NCBI GenBank assembly: GCA_910587185.1
Contig: CAJULY010000009.1
Location: forward strand, 55,025-119,024
Direction: 5' to 3'
Source of the DNA: an uncultured Muribaculaceae bacterium
GTDB lineage: Bacteria; Bacteroidota; Bacteroidia; Bacteroidales; Muribaculaceae
Length of the DNA: 64,000 nucleotides
A program made the translations under genes and the position numbers. Under the pieces are notes generated by a model. It made no database searches and was not told the origin of the DNA. It was given only the letters and a program-made list of their open reading frames with translations. Below are positions 8,775-16,565 of this stretch, in pieces. Each line of letters opens with the position of its first letter. Position 1 is the first letter of the stretch.

Positions 8775-8806
8775 CACAGATTATACCCTAAAGGGTAAAA
8801 TCTGTG
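8775..8806. promoter_or_regulatory. Operator O1 of the hip operon (large palindrome)
   Basis: The core TACCCTAAAGGGTA (8784-8797) lies inside a longer palindrome whose arms begin CACAGATT and end AATCTGTG. The same core recurs at 8825-8838 and 8866-8879. It could also serve as the terminator of the upstream SH3 gene. Confidence 0.6.
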
Positions 8807-8824
8807 CTATCTGAAAATATTTTA

Positions 8825-8838
8825 TACCCTTTATGGTG
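8825..8838. promoter_or_regulatory. Operator O2 of the hip operon (imperfect)
   Basis: TACCCTTTATGGTG has a perfect left half-site and a degenerate right one. It overlaps the expected -33 region of the promoter at 8858-8865, a good place for a repressor. Confidence 0.5.
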
Positions 8839-8857
8839 CAATATGATTAGAAAAAGC

Positions 8858-8879
8858 TATCTTTGTACCCAAAAGGGTA
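8858..8879 (+). promoter_or_regulatory. hip promoter -7 box and operator O3
   Basis: TATCTTTG (8858-8865) is directly followed by the palindrome TACCCAAAAGGGTA (8866-8879), which would cover the transcription start. The ATG follows at 8886. The arrangement indicates autorepression by the HTH protein, as is usual for hipB-type operons. Confidence 0.7.
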
Positions 8880-8885
8880 TATTTT

Positions 8886-9089
8886 ATGACTCAATTAGCT
8901 AAATACGTTAAGGATATGCGTAAGCAGTTCGGGCTTACGCAGGTTGACCTGTCACAGAAATCCGGGGTAGGTCTGCGATTCGTGCGCGAACTTGAACAGG
9001 GGAAAACAACTCTTCGTCTCGACAAGGTAAATCAGGTGCTGGCGCTTTTCGGTGCCGAAATGATACCGGCAAAAAACACTGAATTATGA
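8886..9089 (+). CDS. hipB: HipB-like XRE-family antitoxin/repressor
   Basis: A 67-residue DNA-binding protein made almost entirely of one helix-turn-helix: LAKYVKDMRKQFGLTQVDLSQKSGVGLRFVRELEQGK, the XRE fold. This is the short HipB type with only a brief C-terminal tail. It should bind the three TACCC-n4-GGGTA palindromes upstream. Its stop overlaps the next start (ATGA), so the operon is translationally coupled. The base composition of the three hip genes looks more AT-rich than the flanking housekeeping genes, which hints at acquisition (impression, not computed). Confidence 0.85.
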   Translation: MTQLAKYVKDMRKQFGLTQVDLSQKSGVGLRFVRELEQGKTTLRLDKVNQVLALFGAEMIPAKNTEL

Positions 9090-9424
9090 AACAGGCAAAG
9101 GTATTTATGAACAAAGAGTTCGCCGGGATTCTGACCGAGGACGATAGGGGGTATGAATTTCGATATGATCCCGATTATCTGAAATCGGATGATGCCGTTG
9201 CTGTGAGCTTGACTTTGCCGCTGACAGATAAGCCGTACCGCGACAAGGTGCTGTTCCCGTTTTTCGACGGACTCATCCCCGAAGGATGGCTTCTCGATAT
9301 AGCGGAACAGAGTTGGAAAATATCGGCCCGTGACAGATTCTCATTATTACTCGCTTGCTGCAAGGACTGCATCGGCAATGTCAGCGTCATACCTTTGGAA
9401 AGAAAGGAGGACGGCAATGAATAA
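9086..9424 (+). CDS. hipS: HipS-like protein (HipA N-terminal domain)
   Basis: A 112-residue stand-alone copy of the HipA N-terminal subdomain. Family landmarks are VFMNKEFAGILTEDDRGYEFRY, AVSLTLPLTDKPY and LFPFFDGLIPEGWLLDIAE. In canonical HipA this region is fused to the kinase; here it is a separate gene between the HTH gene and the kinase gene, as in the HipBST systems, where HipS is the neutralising partner. It overlaps hipB by 4 bp and the kinase gene by 8 bp. Its antitoxin role is inferred from that family. Confidence 0.8.
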   Translation: MKQAKVFMNKEFAGILTEDDRGYEFRYDPDYLKSDDAVAVSLTLPLTDKPYRDKVLFPFFDGLIPEGWLLDIAEQSWKISARDRFSLLLACCKDCIGNVSVIPLERKEDGNE

Positions 9425-10364
9425 GTGTCTTTTTTGCTATAAGCCATTGGCAGAAGGTGAAGTTGATTACCATAAGGCATGTGCGCGTAAAATATTTGAA
9501 TCGGCGACGGTGCCGGCGTTGCCATATACACGTGCCAACATAAAGGAACTGGCAAGGGAGATCATTGCTGCAAGCACAACAGTTACCGGAGTTCAGGCAA
9601 AACTTTCGCTCGACATCTCACGCGGTCAGGCCGGAGAACCCCATCGTTTCACTATCGTAGGACTGTGGGGAAGATATATACTGAAACCGCAGACTGATCG
9701 TTTCGCAAATCTGCCTGAGAATGAGGATTTGACCATGCACATGGCTGAAGCTGCCGGAATAAAAACTGTTCCTCACTCGCTGATACGTTTTGCCGACGGC
9801 GAATTATGCTATATCACCCGTCGCATTGACCGTACAAAGAAAGGAGCGAAAATTGCAATGGAGGATATGTGTCAGCTCTCGGAACGACTCACCGAGGACA
9901 AATACAAAGGCTCATACGAGCGTATAGCCAAATTGATACGTAAACACTCATCTGCTCCTTTGCTGGATGTCATCAACTTTTGGGAAGTGGTGCTCTTCTC
10001 ATGGCTGACGGGAAATGCAGACATGCACCTGAAGAACTTCTCCCTTTTCCGTCCTTCCGATGATTATATGCTGACCCCGGCATACGACCTGCTGTCAACA
10101 GCTCTCGCCATGCCGGAGGATGAAGAGGAGTTGGCTTTGACTCTCAACGGCAAGAAGAAACGGATAAAGCGGGACGATTTTGAAAAAGCGATGCGCGACA
10201 GCGGCATGGATGAAAAAGCAATCATAAACCTTTTCAACCGATTCTTAAAAGCTGTTCCCAAATGGCACGGCCTGATAGAGGATTCCTTTCTTCCCCCGGA
10301 TTTACGGGAAGCCTACCATGACAAGATAGATGCTATGGCGAGGAAAATTTTACTTTCTGACTGA
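9417..10364 (+). CDS. hipT: HipT-like Ser/Thr kinase toxin with N-terminal Cys/His cluster
   Basis: A 315-residue HipA-fold kinase; members of this family phosphorylate aminoacyl-tRNA synthetases and arrest growth. I chose ATG at 9417, with AAAGGAGG seven bases upstream and an 8-bp overlap with hipS; longer in-frame starts lie inside hipS. The kinase parts are the loop VTGVQAKLSL (about 56-65), Lys90 in RYILKPQ, the catalytic loop GNADMHLKN (Asp202) and the metal-binding PAYDL (Asp224). Residues 4-22 form a C-x2-C...H-x2-C cluster that may bind zinc. The substrate is unknown. Confidence 0.85.
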   Translation: MNKCLFCYKPLAEGEVDYHKACARKIFESATVPALPYTRANIKELAREIIAASTTVTGVQAKLSLDISRGQAGEPHRFTIVGLWGRYILKPQTDRFANLPENEDLTMHMAEAAGIKTVPHSLIRFADGELCYITRRIDRTKKGAKIAMEDMCQLSERLTEDKYKGSYERIAKLIRKHSSAPLLDVINFWEVVLFSWLTGNADMHLKNFSLFRPSDDYMLTPAYDLLSTALAMPEDEEELALTLNGKKKRIKRDDFEKAMRDSGMDEKAIINLFNRFLKAVPKWHGLIEDSFLPPDLREAYHDKIDAMARKILLSD

Positions 10365-10415
10365 AAGAGAAGGAATTCCGAATTCGAATAACACCGCCCC
10401 CCCTGAAAAAATATT

Positions 10416-10448
10416 GAGGGGATGTGGACTTCTATGCCACATCCCCTC
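10416..10448 (-). terminator. Terminator between convergent hipT and the small membrane-protein gene
   Basis: A perfect 12-bp stem: GAGGGGATGTGG (10416-10427) with CCACATCCCCTC (10437-10448). On the minus strand it is followed by AATATTTTTTCA, so it ends the minus-strand gene; it may also stop hipT transcripts. Confidence 0.85.
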
Positions 10449-10529
10449 GATTGTTGACGAGATAAAGGTTAATTCGTTTTGCCTGAGGTCTCCGGCTCCA
10501 CAGGCGCCCAACGGCTTATCGCCCCAATG

Positions 10530-10760
10530 CTATTTCCGGGAATTTTTGCGTTTTTCTCCTACGGCGGTGGAGAATGCCGCCAGACTGAGAGCGGCAACGA
10601 TGCACGCCAGGGCTGCGATATCCGTATCCCTTCCTCCAAAGGACCATAATATGATTGACGCTATTACGCAGACTACCGCTAAGGCTGCTGCGGATTCTTT
10701 GTATTTCCACATATTCGATAATTGTTTGAGTGAATTGTCGCATTGTTTTCCGGATTTCAT
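10530..10760 (-). CDS. Small two-helix membrane protein, function unknown
   Basis: A 76-residue frame beginning MKSGKQCDNSLKQ, with two hydrophobic helices at about residues 23-40 (AAALAVVCVIASIILWSF) and 47-64 (DIAALACIVAALSLAAFS) joined by a GGRDTD turn, and a basic tail (EKRKNSRK). Support for it being real: a strong terminator lies just beyond its stop and a divergent regulatory region lies before its start. An overlapping minus-strand frame in another phase lacks this clean hairpin topology. No family recognised. Confidence 0.55.
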   Translation of the reverse strand: MKSGKQCDNSLKQLSNMWKYKESAAALAVVCVIASIILWSFGGRDTDIAALACIVAALSLAAFSTAVGEKRKNSRK

Positions 10761-10820
10761 GGCACATAATGATTGAGGGACCTTGTTTCCCGGATATTGT
10801 TTGCGAAATTACTTAATAAT

Positions 10821-10880
10821 CTTCAGCTCATTTCGGTTCAAAAACGTTCATATCGGTTCATAATGGTTCAATATGGCTCA
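10821..10880 (+). repeat. Six direct repeats phased at exactly 10 bp
   Basis: Six consecutive 10-mers each end in a variant of GGTTCA: AGCTCA, GGTTCA, CGTTCA, GGTTCA, GGTTCA, GGCTCA (ending at 10830, 10840, 10850, 10860, 10870, 10880). The four bases between are A/T-rich and variable. One helical turn per unit puts all copies on the same DNA face. The last unit overlaps the expected -33 position of the promoter at 10898-10905. It looks like a cooperative regulator-binding array. Confidence 0.75.
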
Positions 10881-10897
10881 ATTTGTTATATTTTATG

Positions 10898-10905
10898 TAA
10901 TTTTG
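10898..10905 (+). promoter_or_regulatory. -7 box (TAATTTTG) ahead of the HTH-like gene
   Basis: It matches TAnnTTTG, 66 bp before the ATG at 10972. The expected -33 position falls in the last of the six phased repeats, which has TGGC rather than TTTG, so the promoter may need an activator. Confidence 0.55.
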
Positions 10906-10971
10906 TCAACGTACGAAATATATCTGTAATCTTATCTCTGTTATTTAAGGTGAATTTCATGTTCAGAAAGC

Positions 10972-11574
10972 ATGGCAAATAAAGAAACACCGCAGTACTA
11001 TCTGGAATGCCTGCGCCACGACCTTGCGAAAGCCGTGGGCAGAAGCATCAACACATACACCGATTTCAATTTCCTCTATCTCGAGCTGAAGAAGCGTCTG
11101 AGCGAGGCGCCGAGCGTCTCAACCCTGAAGCGCCTATGGGCATATATCCCCGATTCGTCATCGCGCAGCCGGTCAACGCTCAACACTCTTTCGCGCTTCC
11201 TCGGGTTCAATGACTGGACCCACTACGTCGATAATCTCATGCGGCAGAACAGAGTGGAAAGCGGATTTCTCGAAGTCAACAATATCGTGACCTCCTCTCT
11301 TTCGCCGGGCGACCGCATAGAACTGACGTGGAATCCCGACCGACGCATGTCGGCTATATACCGTGGAGCAAACCGTTTTGTCGTTGACAGCTCGGAAAAC
11401 GCCAAGATTACTGAGGGAAGCGAATTCACCGCGCTGCTTTTCACCAAGGGAATGCCTCTGAGCTGCACGGATGTGACGGTTGACGGGGTTGAAAGGGGCG
11501 TCTATGTCGCCGGATCGGAATCAGGAATAATCTCGATCAACTACACGCCCGCGTGCGCTCTTGATTCAAAATGA
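10972..11574 (+). CDS. HTH-like protein with C-terminal beta-rich domain, function unknown
   Basis: A 200-residue soluble protein with no signal peptide. Residues about 1-90 look all-helical, with the block PSVSTLKRLWAYIPDS followed by TLNTLSRFLGFNDW, which reads like a helix-turn-helix variant. Residues about 100-190 are beta-rich (LSPGDRIELTWNPDR, YRGANRFVVDSSENAK, GSEFTALLFTKGMPL). I have seen this two-part pattern in other Bacteroidales proteins but know no function. It lies 41 bp before the transmembrane kinase gene and directly after six phased repeats, so a regulator role is plausible (inference). Confidence 0.6.
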   Translation: MANKETPQYYLECLRHDLAKAVGRSINTYTDFNFLYLELKKRLSEAPSVSTLKRLWAYIPDSSSRSRSTLNTLSRFLGFNDWTHYVDNLMRQNRVESGFLEVNNIVTSSLSPGDRIELTWNPDRRMSAIYRGANRFVVDSSENAKITEGSEFTALLFTKGMPLSCTDVTVDGVERGVYVAGSESGIISINYTPACALDSK

Positions 11575-11603
11575 AAGATATTGCGGGAATTCTCTGATTT
11601 CGC

Positions 11604-11611
11604 TAACTTTG
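11604..11611 (+). promoter_or_regulatory. Promoter of the kinase gene, leaderless type
   Basis: TAACTTTG ends 4 bases before the ATG at 11616, with ATTG (11580-11583) 20 bp upstream as the -33 box. Transcription would begin at or next to the start codon, leaving no leader or ribosome-binding site. Confidence 0.6.
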
Positions 11612-11615
11612 CGGA

Positions 11616-13010
11616 ATGCGAGAGGAATCAGGTTTTTTCAGTCCGGAAGAGTTTGACAGCCGCCCCGACGTCAACGACGGGCAGTTTCATGATTTTCGGT
11701 TGCTCTATTCTTCGGCGAGAGGGTTCACAAGGGTGTTTCTTGCCAAGAAACAGGGCCGCAATTTCATCGTCAAGACTTTGCGCGAGGAGTTTCGCAATGA
11801 TGCTGCCGCGCGGGCTGCGTTGCGCAAGGAATATGACAGCGGTTTCCCCGTTGATTCGCGTTTCGTGACACGAACGATAGACCTGACGGTCTTACCGGAT
11901 TACGGCCCGGCGCTTATAACGGAATATTGTCCCGGACAGACCCTTGCCGAAATCATCGACTCCGGCGCGGCTCTCGACGATTCGGACATCGGGCGCATCG
12001 TTAACGGTCTCGCGACGGCTCTCGATGACATTCACTCTGCCGGAATAATCCACCGCGACATAAAACCGCAGAATGTCATCTATTCCCGGCCGACGAGGTC
12101 GCTGAAAGTCATTGATTTCGGATGTGCCGATGCCGAGAGGTTCTATCTGCTTCACGTCGCCGCGGGCACTGAGCGCTACACACCGCCGGTCAGTGATTCA
12201 GCCGGCGCAAACGGCGCAGATCTCCACAACGATTTCTATGCCGCGGGCATGACCCTTTCCGAGCTGGCTCTCGTTGCGCCCCGTTCATGCGTCCGCGCTC
12301 TCGAGGCGACGGCCTCGGCGATGATTGCCCGGCGACTGTCCGACGGTTATTCCGTCGCTGCATTTTATCGCTCGGAGCTTGCCCGGCGCCGCAGGCGATG
12401 GATTCTTCCGTTGGCGCCGGTTGTGCTTGCAGTCGCCGTTGCTGTTTCTTTAATGGTGCTCCACTACGGCAGGCAGCCGGAGGAAAAGATGGCCGAACCG
12501 TTGCCGCACGCAACAGCCGATTCCGTTAAGCCACGGATGTCCCTCGGCGCCGATACGGCGCCCGTCGCTGTTGCGCCCGTCGTTTCCGGCTCGGTTCGGG
12601 AAAAGGTCACTGACCGTGTTGATGAAGATACCGTAGTCTGTTTCGGAAACCGGTCGGAACTCGTTAAAAACGAATTCGGAGTTTCTCATGCCGAGGCCAA
12701 ATATCTTGCTAATTTCAGCAAGAATAAATTTGACAGGTTCATTGTGGAAAGCACTGACAAACAGATGACCTCGTTCACCATTCTGATAAACAGTTCTTCC
12801 GTCGGAGAGGAGGAGCGCGCCTGGGCGGCCGCCGGTTACAACAGCCTCGACTCCGTCGCGGGAAAAGTCATGGCTGAAGCGGCCCGGTATTTCAGCGAAG
12901 GTTTTGACCGGCGACGGGCCAGGGGGCTGATCAAGGAGCGCCACGCTTTCTGGCTTGAAGGATATCGGCCCCCGTTGCTGGAACTGCACTACGGCAAGTC
13001 GCCACAATGA
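11616..13010 (+). CDS. Transmembrane Ser/Thr protein kinase (eukaryotic-like)
   Basis: A 464-residue bitopic kinase. The cytoplasmic domain (about 25-255) has Lys53 in NFIVKTL, the catalytic loop HRDIKPQN (146-153, Asp148) and DFG (167-169). The glycine-rich loop is poor (YSSARGFTRVF) and the APE region is altered (GTERYTPPVS), but all catalytic residues are present. A single helix follows at about 263-283 after an RRRRR stop-transfer signal. The ~180-residue outer part has no PASTA or other repeat I recognise. Own near-leaderless promoter. It probably senses an envelope cue; the HTH-like neighbour is a candidate substrate (inference). Confidence 0.85.
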   Translation: MREESGFFSPEEFDSRPDVNDGQFHDFRLLYSSARGFTRVFLAKKQGRNFIVKTLREEFRNDAAARAALRKEYDSGFPVDSRFVTRTIDLTVLPDYGPALITEYCPGQTLAEIIDSGAALDDSDIGRIVNGLATALDDIHSAGIIHRDIKPQNVIYSRPTRSLKVIDFGCADAERFYLLHVAAGTERYTPPVSDSAGANGADLHNDFYAAGMTLSELALVAPRSCVRALEATASAMIARRLSDGYSVAAFYRSELARRRRRWILPLAPVVLAVAVAVSLMVLHYGRQPEEKMAEPLPHATADSVKPRMSLGADTAPVAVAPVVSGSVREKVTDRVDEDTVVCFGNRSELVKNEFGVSHAEAKYLANFSKNKFDRFIVESTDKQMTSFTILINSSSVGEEERAWAAAGYNSLDSVAGKVMAEAARYFSEGFDRRRARGLIKERHAFWLEGYRPPLLELHYGKSPQ

Positions 13011-13012
13011 CA

Positions 13013-13043
13013 GCGCCCGCTGACCGTGGGGTCATGCGGGCGC
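13013..13043. terminator. Bidirectional hairpin between the kinase gene and der
   Basis: Stem GCGCCCGC (13013-13020) with GCGGGCGC (13036-13043), extended inward by TGACC/GGTCA. It lies between two convergent stops (13010 and 13066). No long T-run is seen on either side. Confidence 0.6.
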
Positions 13044-13065
13044 CGGGAATGTGGGGTCAGGCGAG

Positions 13066-14385
13066 TTATTTCTCGCGCATGTATATGTTTATCGGAGTTC
13101 CGGTGAAATCCCAGTTCTCGCGGATCTTGTTCTCCAGATAGCGGCGGTAGGGTTCCTTGACCCACTGCGGCAGGTTGCAGAAGAAAATGAATGTGGGTAT
13201 CGGCGAGCCTTTCAGCATCGTGACATATTTGATCTTCACGAATTTGCCCTTGTTGGCGGGTGGCGGATAGGCTGCGATGGCCTCGAGCATCACGGTGTTG
13301 AGCTGCGACGTCGGTATGGTGCGCTGACGGTTTTTATAGACTTCGACCGCTGTTTCGAGCACCTTGTAGATTCGCTGTTTCGTCAGCGCCGAGCCGAAAA
13401 TGATGGGGAAATCGGTGAAGGGGGCGAAACGCTCGCGGATGGTGTCGCGGAAATGGCGGATGGCCGCTTCCGATTTGTTCTCCACGAGGTCCCATTTGTT
13501 GACGCAGACAACAAGGCCTTTCTTGTTGCGTTGGATCAGCGAGAAGATGCTGACGTCCTGCGCCTCGATGCCTCGGGTGGCGTCGATCATCAGAATGCAG
13601 ACATCCGAAGCCTCTATGGCGCGCACCGAACGGATAACCGAATAATACTCGATGTCCTCGTTGACCTTGTTTTTTTTGCGTATGCCGGCCGTATCGACGA
13701 GATAGAAGTCGAAGCCGAACTTGTTGTAGCGCGTATAGATGCTGTCGCGTGTGGTGCCGGCTATGTCGGTCACAATGTTGCGTTCCTCGCTGATGAAGGC
13801 GTTGACGATCGATGATTTGCCGGCGTTCGGACGCCCGACTATGGCAAACTTCGGAATGTCGTCGAGGGTGTTGGCCTCGTCCTCTTCCACCGGAGGCAGT
13901 TTCTTGACGACATCGTCGAGCAGATCGCCCGTTCCGAAGCCGTTGACGGCCGAGACGGGGTAGGGATCGCCCAGGCCGAGACCGTAGAATTCGGGAACGT
14001 TGTAGAGCCAGTCGTTGCTATCGACCTTGTTGGCGACCAGAAGCACCGGCTTGCGCGATTTGCGCAGAATCTCCGCCACATGGTCGTCAAGGTCAGTGAC
14101 GCCGTTCATGGCGTCAACAACGAAAAGAATCTCGTCGGCCTGCTCTATCGCGAGCTGTACCTGCTTGTTGATTTCCGATTCGAAGATGTCTTCCGAGTTG
14201 ACAACCCAGCCGCCGGTGTCGATAATCGAGAATTCGCGGCCGTTCCAGTCAACGTGGCCATACTGGCGGTCACGCGTCGTTCCCGCTTCCTCGTTGGTTA
14301 TGGCCGTGCGGCTTTTTGTAAGTCTGTTGAAGAGGGTGGATTTCCCTACGTTGGGGCGCCCCACTATGGCTATCATCTGTGACAT
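13066..14385 (-). CDS. der: Ribosome-assembly GTPase Der (EngA)
   Basis: A 439-residue cytoplasmic GTPase required for 50S subunit maturation. It has two tandem G domains: G1 motifs GRPNVGKSTLFN (about 8-19) and GRPNAGKSSIVN (about 185-196), G3 motifs DTGGW and DTAGI, and G4 motifs NKVD and NKWD. The C-terminal KH-like domain (PPPANKGKFVKIKYVTM, ENWDFTGTPINIYMREK) is complete. Length is normal. It has its own -7 box upstream and is separated from era by a terminator hairpin. Confidence 0.98.
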   Translation of the reverse strand: MSQMIAIVGRPNVGKSTLFNRLTKSRTAITNEEAGTTRDRQYGHVDWNGREFSIIDTGGWVVNSEDIFESEINKQVQLAIEQADEILFVVDAMNGVTDLDDHVAEILRKSRKPVLLVANKVDSNDWLYNVPEFYGLGLGDPYPVSAVNGFGTGDLLDDVVKKLPPVEEDEANTLDDIPKFAIVGRPNAGKSSIVNAFISEERNIVTDIAGTTRDSIYTRYNKFGFDFYLVDTAGIRKKNKVNEDIEYYSVIRSVRAIEASDVCILMIDATRGIEAQDVSIFSLIQRNKKGLVVCVNKWDLVENKSEAAIRHFRDTIRERFAPFTDFPIIFGSALTKQRIYKVLETAVEVYKNRQRTIPTSQLNTVMLEAIAAYPPPANKGKFVKIKYVTMLKGSPIPTFIFFCNLPQWVKEPYRRYLENKIRENWDFTGTPINIYMREK

Positions 14386-14424
14386 GTCGTTTCTTTTCTT
14401 TTATTCGGAATAGAAAGGTTTCTG

Positions 14425-14432
14425 CAAAGTTA
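14425..14432 (-). promoter_or_regulatory. -7 box for der
   Basis: The minus strand reads TAACTTTG, about 40 bp before the der ATG. The -33 box is weak. A terminator for era lies just upstream, so der is probably transcribed on its own. Confidence 0.6.
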
Positions 14433-14453
14433 CGAAAAAATATCCAAACGCCG

Positions 14454-14473
14454 GCCTGCCGGAAGAGGCAGGC
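14454..14473 (-). terminator. Terminator of era
   Basis: Stem GCCTGCC (14454-14460) and GGCAGGC (14467-14473), a few bases after the era stop, with ATATTTTTTC following about ten bases later on the minus strand. Confidence 0.65.
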
Positions 14474-14480
14474 GGAGCGC

Positions 14481-15371
14481 TTACTCTATGTAGCCGAAAG
14501 CGCGAAGCTTGTTCTCGCGGTTGCGCCAGTTGGGCTCGACCTTGACAAAGAGTTCGAGGAACACTTTCTTGCCGAAGAATGTCTCGATATCCTTGCGGGC
14601 CTGGGTCCCGACTTTTTTCAGCATGGCGCCCCCTTTGCCGATGAGGATGCCTTTCTGAGAGTCGCGCTCCACATAAATGACGGCCATGATGTGGATGGCT
14701 CCCTCTTTCTCGTCGAATTTCTCGACGATGACTTCCGTCGAATAGGGGACCTCCTTCTGATAGTTGAGAAGGATTTTTTCGCGTATTATCTCCGTGACGA
14801 AGAATCGCGCGGGCTTATCGGTCAGCGCGTCCTTGCCGAAATAGGGGGCGCTTTCGGGCAGCAGGGCCACTATGCGCTCCATGATGGACCGGACGTTGAA
14901 GTGCTCGAGGGCCGATGTCGGGAAAATCTCGGCGTTGGGCAGCAGCTCCTTCCAGCGGGCCACGATCTGCTCGAGCTGCGCCTGGTCTTTCAGAAGGTCT
15001 ATCTTGTTGATGACCAGAAGCACGGGGACGGTCTCTTTGGCCACTCTCGCGAGAAACTCGGAGTTTTTCGTCGGATCCTCCACCACGTCTGTGACATACA
15101 GGAGGATGTCGGCGTCGGTCAGCGCGCCTTCGGAATATTCGAGCATGCTCTCCTGAAGTTTATACTTGGGCTTGAGGACGCCCGGAGTGTCGGAGAAGAC
15201 GATCTGATATTCCGGGGTGTTCACTATGCCCATGATGCGGTGGCGTGTGGTCTGTGCCTTGGATGTTATGATGCTTATGCGCTCGCCGACGAGGTCGTTC
15301 ATCAGAGTGGATTTGCCTACGTTGGGGTTGCCTACGATATTGACAAAACCGGCTTTATGATTTTCTGCCAT
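14481..15371 (-). CDS. era: Ribosome-assembly GTPase Era
   Basis: A 296-residue GTPase that binds 16S rRNA near its 3' end and helps 30S maturation. The G domain shows NIVGNPNVGKSTLMN (G1, about 12-26), DTPGVLKP (G3) and NKIDLL (G4). The C-terminal KH domain carries the expected IYVERDSQKGILIGKGGAMLK motif. Length and architecture are standard. It sits between fabH and der in the order common in Bacteroidales; a terminator hairpin lies between fabH and era, so co-transcription would need read-through. Confidence 0.98.
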   Translation of the reverse strand: MAENHKAGFVNIVGNPNVGKSTLMNDLVGERISIITSKAQTTRHRIMGIVNTPEYQIVFSDTPGVLKPKYKLQESMLEYSEGALTDADILLYVTDVVEDPTKNSEFLARVAKETVPVLLVINKIDLLKDQAQLEQIVARWKELLPNAEIFPTSALEHFNVRSIMERIVALLPESAPYFGKDALTDKPARFFVTEIIREKILLNYQKEVPYSTEVIVEKFDEKEGAIHIMAVIYVERDSQKGILIGKGGAMLKKVGTQARKDIETFFGKKVFLELFVKVEPNWRNRENKLRAFGYIE

Positions 15372-15420
15372 AGTTTGTTGAATTTTTGGTTACGTGTGTC
15401 AGGCGGGGAGTCCGCCTGTA

Positions 15421-15457
15421 AATAAAAACACAGATAGCACCGAAAAAGATGCTATCC
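15421..15457 (-). terminator. Terminator of fabH
   Basis: On the minus strand the stem GGATAGCATC and GGTGCTATC is followed by TGTGTTTTTATT. A second small palindrome, CAGGCGG/CCGCCTG (15401-15419), lies between it and era. Confidence 0.8.
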
Positions 15458-15486
15458 GTGGAAAATATTTTCTTGAAGCCGGAAAA

Positions 15487-16470
15487 TCAGATGTCCCAGA
15501 TCACGTACATCGCACCCCATGTGAATCCGGCGCCGAACGCGGTCAGAACCAGCTTGTCGCCTTTTTTGAGGCGGTCGGCGTTTTCTGCGATGCACAGCGG
15601 AATGGATGCGGCTGAGGTGTTTCCTCGGTATTCGATGTTGACCAGAACTTTCTCCGGAGCTATTCCGGCGCGCGAGGCAACGGCCTCGATGATGCGCAGG
15701 TTGGCCTGATGGGGGATGAGATAGTCAACCGATTCCATCGTCAGATTGTTGCGCTTGCATATCTCGAGGGTCGATTCGAGCATGTCGGTTACGGCGTGCT
15801 TATAGACGAAGCGGCCGTCCTGATAAACGTAGTGGTCGCCGGCATCGACGGTTTCGTGGCTTGCGGGATGCACGGAGCCTCCGGCACGCATCAGAAGATG
15901 GTCGCGTCCTATGCCGTCAACATGAAACACTCCGTCCATCACTCCGGTCTCTTCCTCGGTGGGTTCGAGAAGCATGGCGGCGGCGCCGTCGCCGAAGAGC
16001 GGGCAGGTAGTGCGGTCCTTGTAGTTGACCATCGACGACATCATCTCTGCGGCCACGACAATGACTTTCTTGTTGAGGCCTGAGCGGATATAGGCGCTGC
16101 CGTCCTGCAGTGCCACGATGCAGCCGGCGCAGGCGGCCTGGATGTCGTAGGCGTAGGCGTTCTTGAGACCGCAGCCGTGGGCTATGACGGAGCCTGTCGA
16201 GGGGAAGCGGTAGTCCGGATTGGAGGTGGCGCAGATAAGCAGTTCCACTTCCTCAGGCTTGGTGCCTGTCTTTTCAAGAAGGGCGTTCACGGCCTGGATG
16301 CCGAGATATGACGAGCCTTCGCCCTCTTTTTTCAGTATTCGCCTTTCTTTGACTCCCACGCGGGTGGTGATCCATTCGTCGGAAGTATCCACCATCTTCG
16401 ACAGCATTTCGTTGTCAAGTATGTCTTCCGGAACGTAGGAAGCCACTCCGGCTATTCTTGCATGTAACAT
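15487..16470 (-). CDS. fabH: 3-oxoacyl-ACP synthase III
   Basis: A 327-residue condensing enzyme that starts fatty-acid synthesis by joining acyl-CoA to malonyl-ACP. The catalytic triad is visible: Cys114 in QAACAGC, the histidine of LIPHQANLRI (about 254) and the asparagine of YRGNTSAAS (about 284). The C-terminus (FGAGFTWGAMYVIWDI) is the usual family ending. It follows rpmF as in many bacteria, but plsX, normally between them, is absent; a 217-bp hairpin-rich spacer is there instead. No promoter of its own is obvious. Confidence 0.97.
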   Translation of the reverse strand: MLHARIAGVASYVPEDILDNEMLSKMVDTSDEWITTRVGVKERRILKKEGEGSSYLGIQAVNALLEKTGTKPEEVELLICATSNPDYRFPSTGSVIAHGCGLKNAYAYDIQAACAGCIVALQDGSAYIRSGLNKKVIVVAAEMMSSMVNYKDRTTCPLFGDGAAAMLLEPTEEETGVMDGVFHVDGIGRDHLLMRAGGSVHPASHETVDAGDHYVYQDGRFVYKHAVTDMLESTLEICKRNNLTMESVDYLIPHQANLRIIEAVASRAGIAPEKVLVNIEYRGNTSAASIPLCIAENADRLKKGDKLVLTAFGAGFTWGAMYVIWDI

Positions 16471-16565
16471 TTCGTAAGTTTGGTTGTTTGGTTATTGCAG
16501 ATTCCGTCGGTGAAAACATTTCAAGGGGGGATTCTGCTGTTTGTGTCATCTAATTCGTGCAGCCC

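Noticed and set aside
10330..10776. A 148-codon plus frame after hipT.
   Set aside because: It begins inside hipT, crosses a strong terminator and is antisense to the small two-helix protein, which has the better features.
10821..10880. Possible CRISPR array.
   Set aside because: Units are 10 bp with no spacers of CRISPR length and no cas genes; it is a promoter-proximal operator-like array.
14379..15425. A 348-codon frame opposite era.
   Set aside because: It is a shadow of era in the opposite strand, with no domain, and runs across a terminator.
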